Assembly: GCA_000711775.1 (NCBI GenBank) | Contig: ARYC01000714.1 | Coordinates: 85,386 to 149,385 of the forward strand | Reading direction: 5' to 3' | Source of the DNA: Oxytricha trifallax | Lineage: Eukaryota > Ciliophora > Spirotrichea > Sporadotrichida > Oxytrichidae | Length of the DNA: 64,000 nucleotides | In this document: positions 1 through 11,561 of the stretch, piece by piece | Layout of the letters: the number at the start of each line of letters is the position of its first letter | How positions within the stretch are numbered: the stretch's first letter is position 1 | Made by a program: the position numbers and the translations under genes | The notes under the pieces: model-generated | What the model was told of the DNA's origin: nothing | Seen by the model: only the letters and a program-made list of their open reading frames with translations | Database searches by the model: none

Positions 1-2945
1 TATTAATCACATAACATCAATTAGAATACAAGTGCTGCAAAAACCAATCAGCCTACACTAAATTAAAATGTGTAGGCTAAAGTGTTAAGTTCAGGAACGG
101 GCATAAGCGGCAGTTTTAAGCTCAATAATGTTTAGTAAAAAGATTTATTAGATAAAAAGCATCACGCTTTGACAAATTCCAATTCCTTAGTGTATCAGCA
201 ACCCTTGCACTCTGTAACAAATAAGAATTAGAGTTTAGTTTCATCAAACTACAGTTAAAACAATAATAGTTTAAGCAATGCGAGTGGTAACGGAGGAAGC
301 ACTAAGCAATCAGAATTTATCATCAGAAAAACATAGAATAAACGAGTTATGAGTCAAATCAGACATAACACAAATAATGAGGGGCATGGCATGAAGTTAC
401 CACCTAAGTAATCTAAACATAATATAATGAGCAATAGTGGGAAAAAGTCTAAGAAAATGAGCTCAGGAAAGAAAAGCTTCATTCAAGAGTTGCAAATTAA
501 TTAATAGCAATCATCTGATAATAACGACTACTCAGATTAATAGTTAATCTATAGCAACAGACCTGCTTTGTAAAATATCAATAAGAATTTATTGTAAGAT
601 GATCAATATAGGAACTAAAAGAAATTTATTCTTACTACATAGGGTAGCACAGATAATTATCAATAGTTCTAAAATTAAAGAGATTCAATTGAAAGTTCTT
701 CAATTTAACAGCAATAGTAATAGTTGCTATTTAAGCAAATGATAAACTACTCTTCCAATACAGAGATAGTGAACTAGGAAAACTTAATTGTAATTGATAA
801 CCAATAAAATTATGATGATAATCCTTAGGGAGCTCCCGACTAATCTGATAAGCAAGTCTAAGAGGAGTAATAATAGCAATAGCAAATCAGTTCTTTGATT
901 AAGAAAAAGTTTTTAGTCTTTCGACCTTATGAAGATCCGATTACTCTCAGACCATATCAAGCACCAGACAGAGGTTACTACTTTAAGCTTCATAAGTGTG
1001 ATGTTAAAATTGTCAGATATACTTTGGAAGACAATGGCTTTAGAGAAACACCATCTTAAGAAGCTAAGGACTGGACTATACTTTGGAGCTGTTCAGCTTT
1101 AAAGCCTATAATCTATTAATAGTTATTGAAATATCAGAAAGTAAATCACTTCCCTTCATCGTTTTACATCACAAGAAAAGATCTTATGTACAAGTCTGTT
1201 AGTAAGATGAGAGAGATTCATGGATAAAAGCATTTTAACTTTATTCCTAAGACTTTCTTGCTGCCAAACGAATTTGTATACCTTGAAGATGAAATGAAAA
1301 AGGACCCCTCAAAGCTCTGGATTGCCAAGCCTGCAGCTTCATCTCAAGGTAAAGGTATCATAGTGACGAATAAAATATTAGAAATACCATAGAAGGGCAC
1401 TCCTCATATAGTGAGTGAATATATCAATAATCCATTGCTCTTTGATGGTTTTAAATTTGATTTGAGAGTTTATGTAGCCATAACTTCAATAAATCCCTTA
1501 AGACTTTATGTTTATGAAGATGGGCTTACAAGATTTGCTACTAGCAAGTACACTAATGAACTCTCAGGAAATAAGAAACAGTCTAAATATACTCATTTGA
1601 CAAATTACTCTTTGAACAAATTCAATCCTAATTTTGTAGCAAATAATGATGCAAATGCAGATGGTGTCGGCAGTAAATGGTCATTAATTGCTTTGAAAAA
1701 AGCATTCAGAGATTAAGGCATAGATGATTAGCTTATCTTTAAGAAGATTGAAGATGTAATCATTAAAACTATCCTCTCGGCTGAAAATTATTCAAAAATC
1801 TAGTAATTTTAATCTATAATTTTTAGATAAAATGTGATATATAACGCTGTTTCATCTCAAGTTCCGTATCCAAGAACAAATTGTTTCGAACTCTTAGGTT
1901 TTGACATTCTAATTGATAACTCTTTGAATCCTTGGCTCTTAGAAGTCAATCTATCGCCATCTTTGAATTGTGACTCTCCTCTAGATTAGAAAATTAAGGG
2001 AAATTTAATTGCAGATTTATTGACTTTGAGTGGAATCGTACCTTTAGATTAGAGAAAAGCAACTGGAGGAGTAGAGTAGATATATGGAACAGCAAAGGGA
2101 GTATTTTACGGCATGTATGGTTAGAAATCTATTTTATTATGATAGTTGAATTTTCTTTTTATCTGTGTAGAATTAAGATCATAATTAGAGTAACTACGGC
2201 TAATTCAGAAGAGACTCAGGCACTGCAAGTAGTGGAAAGCGCTAAGCTTCGAAGCCTCTTGGTACTTTACTTACTAAATAGCCCTTTGGTGATGTGAATT
2301 TCGGAGCTACCGTAATGGGAGGAACTCTAGGTTCATATGGAGTTATAAAACAGGCACCACTTTCAGCTAAGTTAGAAAAGCAGTTAGTTAAGGAAGCTGA
2401 GATGGAGTTTAAACGTAGAGGCAAGTTCAAGAGAGTGTTTCCATCCATTGAATATCACTATTATAAACAATTCTTCACAGAGGAAAGACAGCTTAACTAT
2501 GTTTTGGATTAAAAACTTATGAGCAAGAGAAGGTTAAGTAATGCAAATAACTTTAATAATATCTTGTGTATATATATCTTAAAATTATAAATGCAAATAC
2601 TACTTAATTCATAGGGTAGTTCGGCAATAGTTAAGGGGGTGTAATAAACAACGTGATTTAAATGAAATAAAAAATAGAATATCTCAATAATAAAACAAAT
2701 TTAATTGCACTTGCAAACTAATTAGCTCCTCAACAAGTGTTACAGTCACTGCCTCAGAGCAAGGAAACTTAATAACGTGTTCAAACTAAACTAAAATGCA
2801 TGATTAATATTAAAATTAATATCTTGTACTAAATTTTATGATTCTTTTATACTCTATGAAGTTTACCACAACAACAAATACAGAAAACAAATAGCAATCT
2901 TCAAATAAAAAGAACTTAAATGAAGATATTTAACAACTTGGGTGA
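1..2945 (+). CDS. Tubulin-tyrosine-ligase-like (TTLL) polyglutamylase-type protein, 5' partial
   Basis: Frame 1 is open from base 1 to 2126 when TAA/TAG are Gln, so the start lies upstream (in-frame ATG at 349). The first ~300 codons are Q/N/S-rich and low complexity. The TTL (ATP-grasp) domain runs from about 900 to 2050: [16 protein letters not shown] near 1315 (ATP-binding), [12 protein letters not shown] near 1440, [10 protein letters not shown] near 1590, and [12 protein letters not shown] followed by [12 protein letters not shown] near 1885-1960, the Mg/ATP-binding end. The family adds glutamate or other residues to tubulin tails; the LLEVNLSPS signature and length fit TTLL4/5-like enzymes, though substrate cannot be read from sequence. 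Coding continues across IESs at 2127-2172, 2550-2599 and probably 2796-2833 into a Q/N-rich tail ending at TGA 2943-2945. Family assignment is firm; subfamily is inference. Confidence 0.9.
2127..2172. other. IES, pointer TAGAA (46 bp)
   Basis: TAGAA occurs at 2122-2126 and 2168-2172. Removing one copy plus the spacer replaces an in-frame TGA with an open frame (GGT TAG AAT TAA GAT). No position of the deletion gives GT..AG ends, so this is an IES and not an intron. Confidence 0.85.
2550..2599. other. IES, pointer AATGCAAATA (50 bp)
   Basis: The 10 bp repeat is at 2540-2549 and 2590-2599. Removal takes the TTLL tail from a frame that soon reaches TGA into a long Q/N-rich open frame (AGT AAT GCA AAT ACT ACT). 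Confidence 0.85.
2796..2833. other. Probable IES, pointer ACTAAA (38 bp)
   Basis: ACTAAA occurs at 2790-2795 and 2828-2833. Excision avoids the in-frame TGA at about 2838 and joins the tail to the Thr/Asn/Gln-rich end of the protein. Other boundaries with short pointers are possible. Confidence 0.5.
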
Positions 2946-3375
2946 GAAATTTCCTGCCCAATTATATGATAAAAAAAAATTTTAGGGAAGTTTCCCGGAA
3001 AGTAAATTATTTTATATTTTTTCAACATTTTATTTTAGTTGGTTATTATTTCTAACAACTAGTATTAACTTTTAATAATTTAAATTACATTAGATTGAAG
3101 ATATATGTATTCTATTTCTGCTGAATATTTTGATATTTATCTCTTTAAACATTAATTTTCCTCTTCAAATGCATTTTGATTTATGGTAAATATGAATATT
3201 TTCAAGATTCAAATTATATTTATATAACGTTATTTATAGTGAACTACATGAACTTATATTTTTTAAGATCTTAAAGGATGTTTAATATATCCATAAAACA
3301 ATAGGTAAATTGAAAAAATTGATGTTATGAAAAATCATGAAATTATATATAATAAAATTTACTTGCCAGGGAACT
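2946..3375. other. Spacer between convergent TTLL and TBC genes
   Basis: AT-rich sequence with no coding frame under the ciliate code. A GC-richer GGGAAGTTTCCCGG palindrome-like stretch is near 2985. It probably holds both 3' UTRs and the ends of two somatic molecules, but no telomere-addition signal is recognisable. Confidence 0.5.
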
Positions 3376-5796
3376 TCAACCCCCCCAACAACTTATATGA
3401 AATGCTTATTAAAATATATGAATATTATCTTTTAGTAAATTACCTTGCTCTTTAATTCTATGAATTTCATTATTATAATTTAGTACTTTATTTAATAAGG
3501 AATCTATATATCCTAAATCTAGTTTTATCTTGTTGAGTTATTCGAATAGCTCATCTTTTTAGATATGAAGCCTAGCTCTCTTTATAATAGCAAGGCCATC
3601 AATTGTATCCATTTCGTTGATATATTTCTTCTGTAGCACTTGACAAATTGTGATAGCAATTTTAATGATGTACCTATCCCCGAAGAAGAATATTTAATCC
3701 CAGAGATATGTACATATTTCTATCTCAAATGAGCTGCTGAATAAAGTTAGAATCCACTCAAATAAGAATACACTGCAAGATACATGCTCATTTTTTAAGT
3801 TATCATAAAGAAGTGGGGCTTATTCCTAGAGAAGCTTCCAGTAAACCTTATAGGTCTTTTGAATCTCGTTCATCTTGAAGTTATAGAAGTTAAAGATTAA
3901 TTCCATATTCAAAATATTGCAGAAGATTTTGAAGCAATCCTCAGGCGGGCCACAATGCAGAAGTAACATACCTGCTACATAACTCATACCTTGCACATAG
4001 CCGATGTCTTGTCTGAAATTTTAATAAGCAAGAAGAATTTCTCTTAAAGAAGTAGAGAGCGATTGAATTTCTTCAAAAAGGACATTTAAATGCGGGAATG
4101 TTCTTGGTATGTCTTCTTCAATTAATGGATTTAACCTAATTTTAGGGTTATTGCTCTCGATGTTTTGCATATCGTGTTGACCATTGACTTTGAATACTTA
4201 AAACAAGAATGAGCTAACTCTAAGCTAATTTCCGACCATTGCTTGCCAAACCTACCCTCTCAACGGGACAGGAATACCATTGATGATTTCTTACTTTAGC
4301 TTTTTATTTCTCTTGTAGTCATCTTCATAGCTGTCTTTGATCATAGGCAAGTAAACTTTGAACCATTAATCAATGTGTTTCTCATCATGAATCTTTTAGA
4401 AGTAATTGAGATATACAGCTGCTGATAAAGTTTCTTGTCTTATATCCCTTGTTGGAGCAGCCATGCTTACTGCAGTCGAGATGCCCATATCTATATCAGA
4501 AAATTGCATATTACTGTTCAAATTTTCACTGTTAGCACCTTTTTTGGAATAAACAGGAGTATCATCCATCGAGTCATTCCCAAATATGGGATCATCATTA
4601 TTGTATTAACTTTTAACTTCTTTATCGTCTATTTTTTAATCTTATAAATTATCTGATCCATGTACACTGCCTCCAAATGGATTGAGCTTTTTCAAGAATT
4701 TTCCTACTTTAACTTAGTTCACTATCTATGTTTTAGTTAACAAAGAAACTGGATACTTCACTATGTTCTTGTATTTAAAAGTAGATTTTGATCTCTGAGT
4801 AGAGCTATGTTTAACGCTTGCTTCTTTTACTAAAATGCTTTTTTCTGTTTTACTAGTAGCCGTTTTTCTATCACTTTTATTTGATTGTTTTTAACTTGGA
4901 GTCGAATCAAACTAATCCGAGTTATTGCTACTATTATCATTTAAATTATTTGAGTCTTCATTGTTTTCTTGCTTTATTACCCTCTGAAATTCATCGATTT
5001 AATATTCATATTCCTATAATTAAAATTAAATTCACTATTATTTTCATACATCTAATTCCCCTTTAGCCTGTGCAAGATCTATCTTGGTGAGAAGCAAATC
5101 TTGTTCTAAATCTTTAATTTCCTTTTTCAAGTGATGAATCTGCTATTCTTTTTCTTTCATTCTCTGATCATCTCTTATCTATAATGATAAGCTTAAGAAT
5201 AAATTAAAATTTAAAGTGAAAATACCTACTTTCACTAATTTTCTCTCTAATTTAAGAATGGTTTGATTTATGTCAACTAAATCAGGTTGCTGTTATTGTT
5301 AATTTTGTTAATATTTAAAGTCAAATTGTAATCTATTCGGGGAGTTGAAGAAATTGGCATCAAATTGCATAAAGTTGCTCTCTTTGAAATCCTGTTTATT
5401 TTGCTGTGGTGATTGAAACCTCATGACTTTTTAAGGTGTGGTACTGGTACTACCCTTTACACCTCCTTAATTCTCCCCAAGCATTTGTGTGGCCATAGTC
5501 TTAGACTTTTAAAAGTGTAATATAAAATAAAAATAATTTTTAGGCTTTGAGGCACTCTAAAAGTTCAATTAAATTGTAAGTAAAAGTAATGAAATTAATT
5601 AAAGGAGTAGTACCTTTTCATTTTTGTTACTGGTGCTTTTCTGCATAACTGGAAGTTTATTGCCAAATAAAGTAGATGAGGAGAATGGTAATTTAAACTG
5701 TATTGAAGAGCTCTTTGTCTACTTTTACACCTAAAACTCATCATCACATAAATTTTTATTTTATTTTTATTCAAAACCCTGAATCCTTTTTAACAT
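3376..5796 (-). CDS. TBC-domain Rab GTPase-activating protein
   Basis: Likely accelerates GTP hydrolysis on a Rab in membrane traffic. Start ATG at 5796-5794, stop TGA at 3378-3376. The N-terminal half is Q/S-rich with a charged coiled-coil-like stretch (about 5060-5230). The TBC domain occupies about 4320-3500: IPVPLRGQVWQAMVGN near 4250 (the usual IPxxxRGxxW motif, here with Gln where the family often has catalytic Arg context), then RQDIGYVQGMSYVAGMLL near 4010, which carries the YVQG glutamine-finger motif. Two short GT-AG introns are clear: 5179-5229 and 5014-5049. A third, 5506-5613, joins the first exon (from MLKRIQGFEQ) to the body in frame; an alternative 3' splice site within it also keeps frame. 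The stop lies in a GGTTGGGGGGGTTGA context. Which Rab it acts on is unknown. Confidence 0.88.
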
Positions 5797-6489
5797 TAAT
5801 AATTTATTTTATTTTAATGCTAAATAAATTAGATGAGTATTTTACCTTAAGCTAAGATTAGAGATTTTAATTATCAAAATTAGCGAAAGAAAAAAAGCTT
5901 GAATTTTGTTAGTTTTCTGGGATGATTGCACTCCTTTATTATTGTTCGTTCATATTATTCGATGATATTTAAATTAGTTTTATAAATAATTATTATTATT
6001 ATAAATATGATTGTACCTCAGAAATTAGTAAATACTAATGTGATTTTTTTAATTATAATTTCCTATTCTTGATTATTTTTAAATCATAAAAAAAACTTAA
6101 TGAAATTAGGTGAAGCTTTAAATAAATTTTATAGATGTATTGTCAAAGTTATATTTATTTTGGAAATAATCCTATAAATATGTTAATTCATATTAAAATG
6201 TTGGTTTGTATTTGAAAAAAATTTAATAAGAATTGAATCATCTCGAAGTATATAATTTAGGTATATTTATAAATTTTAGTATTTATTAAAAATTAATTTT
6301 TTGATTTTATTATGATTATCATTCTTACTATATTAATGGGGTGTTTACAGCAATTATAAAATCGCTAAAAAGCGTAAACAAAGAAATGTGCAACTATTTT
6401 TAGCCAATCAAAATGATTATAAAATATTAACTTAATTTAAAATTAAAACTTAAATTTTTTTTTTATTTTTAATTTATAATAAAATCTGC
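5797..6489. other. AT-rich intergenic spacer
   Basis: About 690 bp of A/T-rich sequence between two minus-strand genes. I see no coding frame. A short stretch around 6340-6400 (GGGGTGTTTACAGC, AAATCGCTAAAAAGCG) is the only GC-richer part. Confidence 0.5.
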
Positions 6490-8310
6490 TCATAAAATCT
6501 CATAATCCTTGTAATTTTTAACAATCCAAAATGGATGCTTGCCTCTTTCATGAGCAGTGCATTAATTGATACCATCGTCGTATTTTGTGTCCCCTTCAAT
6601 TTCTATTAAATCGAAGCATCTCTCGCAAAGGTCAAAGTCATTGCACACGCAGCATTTGTACCAATTCTATTTTAACTTAAATAAATAAGAATAGAATTAA
6701 TATATAATGTACCTATTGTCAACAAAGAACTACTTGCAAGCATCACACTAAGCTGAACTTGTGGAAGATTTTTTAGTAAGATCTCTCTTTCTAATGACTA
6801 CTTAAATTAATCCATCGACTGCTCTCTCATTACTTCCAAATAGAATTACTTCATCACTCTTCTATGAACAGTTAAAGCAGTAGTTTGCTACTGCCTGCAA
6901 AATATAAAAATAAAACGATATAAATTAACTGCATTTTCTTTTAGGATTCATCTTATTGCATAATTATATATTATTGCTCGTCTTTCAAGTCTAATTGACA
7001 CTTCTAGCATGTTTAAGCGAGTGTGATGTTTGTTACAGGAATCTCTGTTTGATTAATTTTAACATAAAAACCTTCACGCTTCAAAGGCGCTATATCTGTT
7101 TCCAATAAGCCCCTAACAAACTATAGCTCCTGAGCTTTAGCTTTGAGATTGACTATAAATGTAGCTTTAAATACAGGTTTTTAATTTAAATCAGAAAGTA
7201 GTTGTTTCACTGAAAGTACAATCACACCTTTCCAAGGAAATGTTTTTAATGCATTTCTTAAATTAGGATGCTCTTCTTCGTGTCTTGTGAAAAAAGTTGA
7301 GAACACTTCAAGGTACTCGTTCAAATACTCATGATAGTCTTGTTGATTCATTTCAACAAAGGGCTTCTTTGATTTTACGATAAAAGAATCTGGGTTTCCA
7401 TTTATGTAAAGATCCTTCAATTTTGATTCAAATTTTTCAATCTTCTTAGCTGGCTTAATATAAAAATATAAAAGTATATAATTAACTTTGAGAAAACTAT
7501 TTTGCCTGAGTTATCAGTTACAATTAAAAATGGAGTATAGCTGTTAGCACTTTCAACATTCTTAACATATCTCGTAGAGAATAAATTGTTAATTTGTGAG
7601 AAGTCAGTGTCTCTCAAGAAATTTAAATTGATCTTATCAATTAAAATCTACTTTATTTCATCATTATAGAGGAAAACTCTGTCTGTATTCACAGCTATAC
7701 ATTTGACTTTAGGATTTTGAGCATGAATTTCTAGAACATAGGCATTTAATTTAGTTAAGTAATCTTCAAGATTTGGTGATTTAGTACTCCACAGGAGCAA
7801 TATCAAGTTTTATTTATCCTCTGCTGTGCTCAAGATTTTCTACTCAATTTCCTTTGAAATGTGTAATAGTCCCCTGATCTCCGGGAATTAATCTCCACTC
7901 ATAAATCCACTTTCTGCTACAACCAAGCAAGTAGACTCATCAAACTTCTCCTGTAGACTTTTCTTCTAATGTGAGAATCTCTCAACACTTTCTTAATACT
8001 ACTGACTGAATATGTTCTCACTAAAGAGAAACTCTTCCACTGAGTTCTTCCCTCCCCTGAGTAGATTAATGGCGATTTATTGCTATATTTAAATCTTTGC
8101 AGTTCTGAGATTGTTGGTTAAGTAGAGCTTAGAGAGACTCAGGATGAAGTCTTACTTCTCTAAGGGTGATAATTCATCCCATTATTTGGGGTAATCATTT
8201 TCTTATTGTTAATCTGTGGTGATTTGCTCTTGATCTGAATCTTGAATAGGTTATTGTTAGTCTTGATTAGCAGTCTCTAGTGGATCTGTTTAGTTGCTTG
8301 ATGATTCCAT
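6490..8310 (-). CDS. ZZ-type zinc-finger protein with thioredoxin-fold-like middle region
   Basis: Start ATG 8310-8308 (MESSSNQTDPLE), stop TGA 6492-6490. The N-terminal ~60 residues are Q/D/E-rich. The middle part has alternating strands and helices with NLILLLW and VKCIAVNTDRVF, then TPFLIVTDNSGKIVFSK, resembling a nucleoredoxin/thioredoxin-fold domain, but no CxxC active site was seen, so this is tentative. A Cys-rich tail follows: TCQKCQ, YCFNCSQK, then a ZZ finger QCDACKQFF..WYKCCVCNDFDLCERCFDL ending in HERGKHPFW, the usual two zinc-binding Cys groups and His pair. ZZ fingers usually bind protein tails or ubiquitin-pathway partners. Three IESs (7457-7488, 6900-6933, 6667-6717) must be removed, the last exactly inside the ZZ finger. 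Exact role unknown. Confidence 0.75.
6667..6717. other. IES inside the ZZ finger, pointer ATT (51 bp)
   Basis: ATT at 6664-6666 and 6715-6717. Removing 51 bp gives FFVDNWYKCCVC in frame. Treating the same place as a GT-AG intron would remove 47 bp and destroy the finger. Confidence 0.75.
6900..6933. other. IES, pointer CTGCA (34 bp)
   Basis: CTGCA at 6895-6899 and 6929-6933. Excision joins AAA ATG CAG to GCA GTA GCA AAC TAC TGC in frame and keeps the YCFNC Cys pair readable. Confidence 0.8.
7457..7488. other. IES, pointer CTT (32 bp)
   Basis: CTT at 7454-7456 and 7486-7488 (AAG on the coding strand). Excision gives TCA AAG CCA GCT, joining ..KIVFSK to PAKKIEKF. The ends cannot be placed as GT-AG. 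Confidence 0.7.
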
Positions 8311-8624
8311 ATTGAAGATATTTTGTATTTTAATTTAGTTTTTAATGATATTATTGCTAGATAATATTTAACATATGAGAAATTTAAATAATTTATTTGG
8401 TAAATAGCTTAAATTAATAGATTAATAATATTATTAACACAATATTTCCTGAAAGATTTTAAATTAACTTGGTAAAGTATAAGAATTCATTGGATTTTAA
8501 ACATTATCAGTATTATCTTTCCATTTATTTATAGAATGTCTTTCTTATTTTTCCAATTTTTATATCTTCTATTCATAGTAAGTTGTTTAATATTTTTTAA
8601 TGATAAACATATATATAAAAATCC
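8311..8624. other. AT-rich intergenic spacer
   Basis: About 310 bp between two co-oriented minus-strand genes; no coding frame or RNA gene seen. Confidence 0.5.
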
Positions 8625-11339
8625 TCAATAATACTGATCATTATTCTGATTGTAGTCCACTTATGGTGGTTGCTGCTGTTGATATTAATCATTATTGTAG
8701 TTTTGGTTGTTGTAATATTCCTAGTCATACCCATTATTGTTATCATCATACTACTGATTTTGTTGATAATTCTGTTGTTGTTAATAGTATTCTTACTGCT
8801 CTTGCTGTGGTGGTTACTAGGACAGTGCTGATTGCTTTCTGACCTTCTCCTCTTTCATCATTTCCGCGTACTCCCGCTCATATCTATTTGCGTAAACTGT
8901 GTTATCTTCCTCTTCTTCCTGTATCTTTGGCTGCTAAACGAGATGGCTTTGTGTGGTTGCGTGATCGTCTAATTGCAAATCTTAAAATTAATAACCCACA
9001 TCTCCGTATCCATCTTACAATTAACTTAGTAAAAACAATGAAATAAAAAATACACATAGTTATAGTACTCATTCTTATACTCTTCTTGATAATCTGCTCT
9101 ATTCATGTTTGAGTTCTAATCGTTCTGGGAATAATGCGAAGAATTATCTACATTCCTGTCTACTAAGGTGGTGAGAGGTTGGAAAGTATTAGACATCTTG
9201 GAGAAGAATACCTAAGCCACTTGCGAAAATCTAATGACAATTGGAGTCAGTGCTTTGTATTAAAATATTCAAAATTAAATATACTTTATTTAAAACACAG
9301 TATTGGTTCTTGATGAAGTCATTGATATCATTGTAGCAACTGTTATTAAGCATATTGAATGCCTTTAATGATTCGTCAAACTTCTTCTCATTCTAAACAG
9401 ATTTTATTATAAAATTATATAGATTACCCTTGCAATTGCTTCCGCATCCTTGGCGGCAACTGATGGATCCCCACTCTTGCTCTTTACATATGAATCTTGC
9501 TTTAATTTCTCCATTTTTTCGTGGTAATGTTTGAAGGTCTCCAGAGCTTTGTCTCTGTTTTTCAATTTAATGTGGAAAATTTCAAATTTAGTAGTAATTG
9601 TCTTGAATAACAAGCAAGTTTTATAAATAAAATACAATAATAGTACAATCTTGGTTTTTATTTGTATAATCAATAGTATTTATATAAAGTTTGCTGCTGG
9701 TTATTCAAAAAGTCTTTGTATAGTTTATCGGCTTCTTCATGTGTTTGATTGATTTAGACGGCATTTAACTTATTTGGGTTTTCATTTCCTGAGAACAATT
9801 TCAGTGCCTGTGGCCCATAAACGCCATTAAATTTACTCAACCCTAATTTCTTACATAAATATCAGATATTTAAGAAAGTAAAATACTATAAAGCAATATA
9901 CATGTGTATGCTCTCATGCGCATAGTAATCATTATTAATGAGGAAGCGATACTTACTTATTGATGCTTTGGAATATTTTACGAATACTTCATTGAGACTA
10001 TGCACGGATTTATAAATATAGTCGATCTGTTCCAATAACTCGCAAAACTCCAAATCATTAAATTATTCATTATTAACTTTAACTTTACTTCAAATTAATC
10101 ATGTTAAAAACATATTTGTTCACCCCGAGGTACCTCCCCACCCCTCCCCCCAGTCCGCTAAAACCGAGGTACCTCCCCCCACCCCTCCCCCCACCTCACA
10201 AATGAAGTCCCTCTAATATTCTCAACTTTAAATGAAAAATCATACTACCAAGGTCTCAATAGACTGACTTTATGACATCTTACTCTGATTCAAAATTTAC
10301 TCATAAAATGACATAATTTTTTCAAAAATTAGAAACATCATATTTGTTTCTTTTTTGATGTAATTTTAATTTTTGGCAAGTCTTAGTACGTCCATCGTCT
10401 TTTCAAGAGATATAGTCCCATTGGAAATACATATTTAATTGGGTTTACTATATCTAGACTTTTAGCAGATTAGATTTTTAATAAGGTCTTGCATAAAAAT
10501 TACAGAGATTTTTATCAACCTAAATCGTAGATATTCGATTTAAATATAAAGATTTATTAGAATAAAAATTATTACAACTAATTTATGAATAAATTTGACA
10601 ATGATAAAGTTTGTTAATTTTATTTTAAATTCTAACTGTTAAATCTTAAAATAATCATTTTCAAATTTATTCATAAATTAGTTGTAATAATTTTTATTCT
10701 AATAAATCTTTATATTTAAATCGAATATCTACGATTTAGGTTGATAAAAATCTCTGTAATTTTTATGCAAGACCTTATTAAAAATCTAATCTGCTAAAAG
10801 TCTAGATATAGTAAACCCAATTAAATTTGTATTTCTTATGGGACTATATCTCTTGAAAAGACGAAGGACGTACTAAGACTTGCCAAAAATTAAAATTACA
10901 TCAAAATAGAAACAAATATGATGTTTCAAATTTTTCAAAAATTTATGTCATTTTATGAGTAAATTTTGAATCAGAGTAAGATGTCATGAAGTCAATCTAT
11001 TCAGACTTTGGTAGTATGATTTTTCATTTAAAGTTGAGAATATTAGAGGGACTTCAATTTTGAGGTGGGGGGAGGGGTGGGGTGGGGGGGAGGTACCTCG
11101 GTTTTAGGGACTGGGGGGAGGGGTGGGGGGAGGTACCTCGGGGTGAACACATATTCATTAAACATAATTGCCTCAAACAATTTTTATGATAAATCATTGA
11201 TATCGAATTTAACTTTTGGAAAAGTTTAAGGAACTCTGTTATTTCCAAATTTGAGAAGTTTGCCTTCTTTTATGTCAAGAGAAGTTGAAATTTTATCTTT
11301 CATGACGCTTGATAAACTTTAAGTTGATGGGGCTAACAT
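8625..11339 (-). CDS. BAR-domain-like protein with Q/N-rich tail
   Basis: Probably a membrane-curvature or scaffold protein of the BAR/amphiphysin type: a helical, charged body with LEQIDYIYKSVHSLNEVF, then RDKALETFKHYHEKMEKLKQ and KSGDPSVAAKDAEAIAR, the pattern of the third BAR helix pair. Start chosen at ATG 11339-11337 (MLAPSTQSLSS); an in-frame upstream ATG at 11414 would add a Lys-rich stretch that looks like 5' UTR. Stop TGA 8627-8625. The C-terminus from about 8900 is Q/Y/N-rich. Frame is kept only after removing one GT-AG intron (9393-9427) and five IESs: 9020-9054, 9262-9304, 9626-9684, 9860-9892 and the 1088 bp one at 10072-11159 that carries a palindromic element. The BAR call rests on heptad-like charge pattern, not on a diagnostic motif. 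Confidence 0.6.
9020..9054. other. IES, pointer TACA (35 bp)
   Basis: TACA at 9016-9019 and 9051-9054. Excision gives TAT GTG TAA GAT GGA TAC GGA, connecting the body to the Q-rich tail frame. A GT-AG intron at the same place would be out of frame. Confidence 0.65.
9262..9304. other. IES, pointer GTATT (43 bp)
   Basis: GTATT at 9257-9261 and 9300-9304. Excision joins FIKNQY to KALTPIVIRF in frame. Confidence 0.8.
9393..9427 (-). other. GT-AG intron (35 nt) in the BAR-like gene
   Basis: On the minus strand it begins GTAATC and ends TTTAG, joining GAAGCAATTGCAAGG to AATGAGAAGAAG in frame. It contrasts with nearby IESs, which lack splice ends and have pointers. Confidence 0.8.
9626..9684. other. 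IES, pointer TTTATA (59 bp)
   Basis: TTTATA at 9620-9625 and 9679-9684. Excision joins QQQTLYK to TCLLFKTITT and restores the open frame of the RDKALETF region. Confidence 0.8.
9860..9892. other. IES, pointer ATAAA (33 bp)
   Basis: ATAAA at 9855-9859 and 9888-9892. Excision gives IHMYIALCKKLGLSKF in frame. Confidence 0.75.
10072..11159. other. Long IES (1088 bp), pointer TATTCATT, invaded by a palindrome
   Basis: TATTCATT at 10064-10071 and 11152-11159. Excision gives TTT AAT GAA TAA TTT AAT GAT TTG in frame (MFNEQFNDLEF). All but about 50 bp of this IES is the palindromic element 10117-11149 plus one copy of its target duplication, so the ancestral IES was an ordinary short one. Confidence 0.85.
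10117..11149. mobile_element. 1033 bp palindromic (foldback) element with C/G-rich ends
   Basis: Two arms of about 485 bp (10117-10600 and 10662-11149) are near-perfect inverted repeats around a ~60 bp AT-rich loop. Termini are TGTTCACCCCGAGGTACC and its complement. The 6 bp CATATT flanks it on both sides (10111-10116, 11150-11155) as a target-site duplication. Each end has two tandem copies of a unit of the form CCGAGGTACCTCCCC followed by C-runs, partly shared with the element at 56188. No transposase is encoded, so it would need one in trans. It is a non-autonomous foldback element by structure. Confidence 0.9.
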
Positions 11340-11561
11340 GTTTTTATTCAAAATCTTTTTATGCTGTTTGTTTTGCTTTCTTATTGATTTGTATAATAAT
11401 TCAATTTAAATCATCGTAAATTAAATAATAATTATTCATAGGGTAAAAGAAATTACAATATTTATAATTGAGATTTATGTATTCTTATCAAAATAAAGTT
11501 GAAATGAAAAAGCTCTTTATAAATATATCTTACAATTAAATTTTGGAAAATTATAGGGTAG

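Noticed and set aside
2127-2172. Reading the TTLL interruption as a spliceosomal intron
   Set aside because: No placement within the TAGAA repeat gives GT..AG; the pointer model is in frame.
8600-8842. 80-codon plus-strand ORF
   Set aside because: It is the antisense of the Q/N/Y-rich tail of the BAR-like protein.
11054-11248. 64-codon minus-strand ORF rich in Pro
   Set aside because: It runs across the C/G-rich palindrome tip; the Pro run is a by-product of the C-runs.
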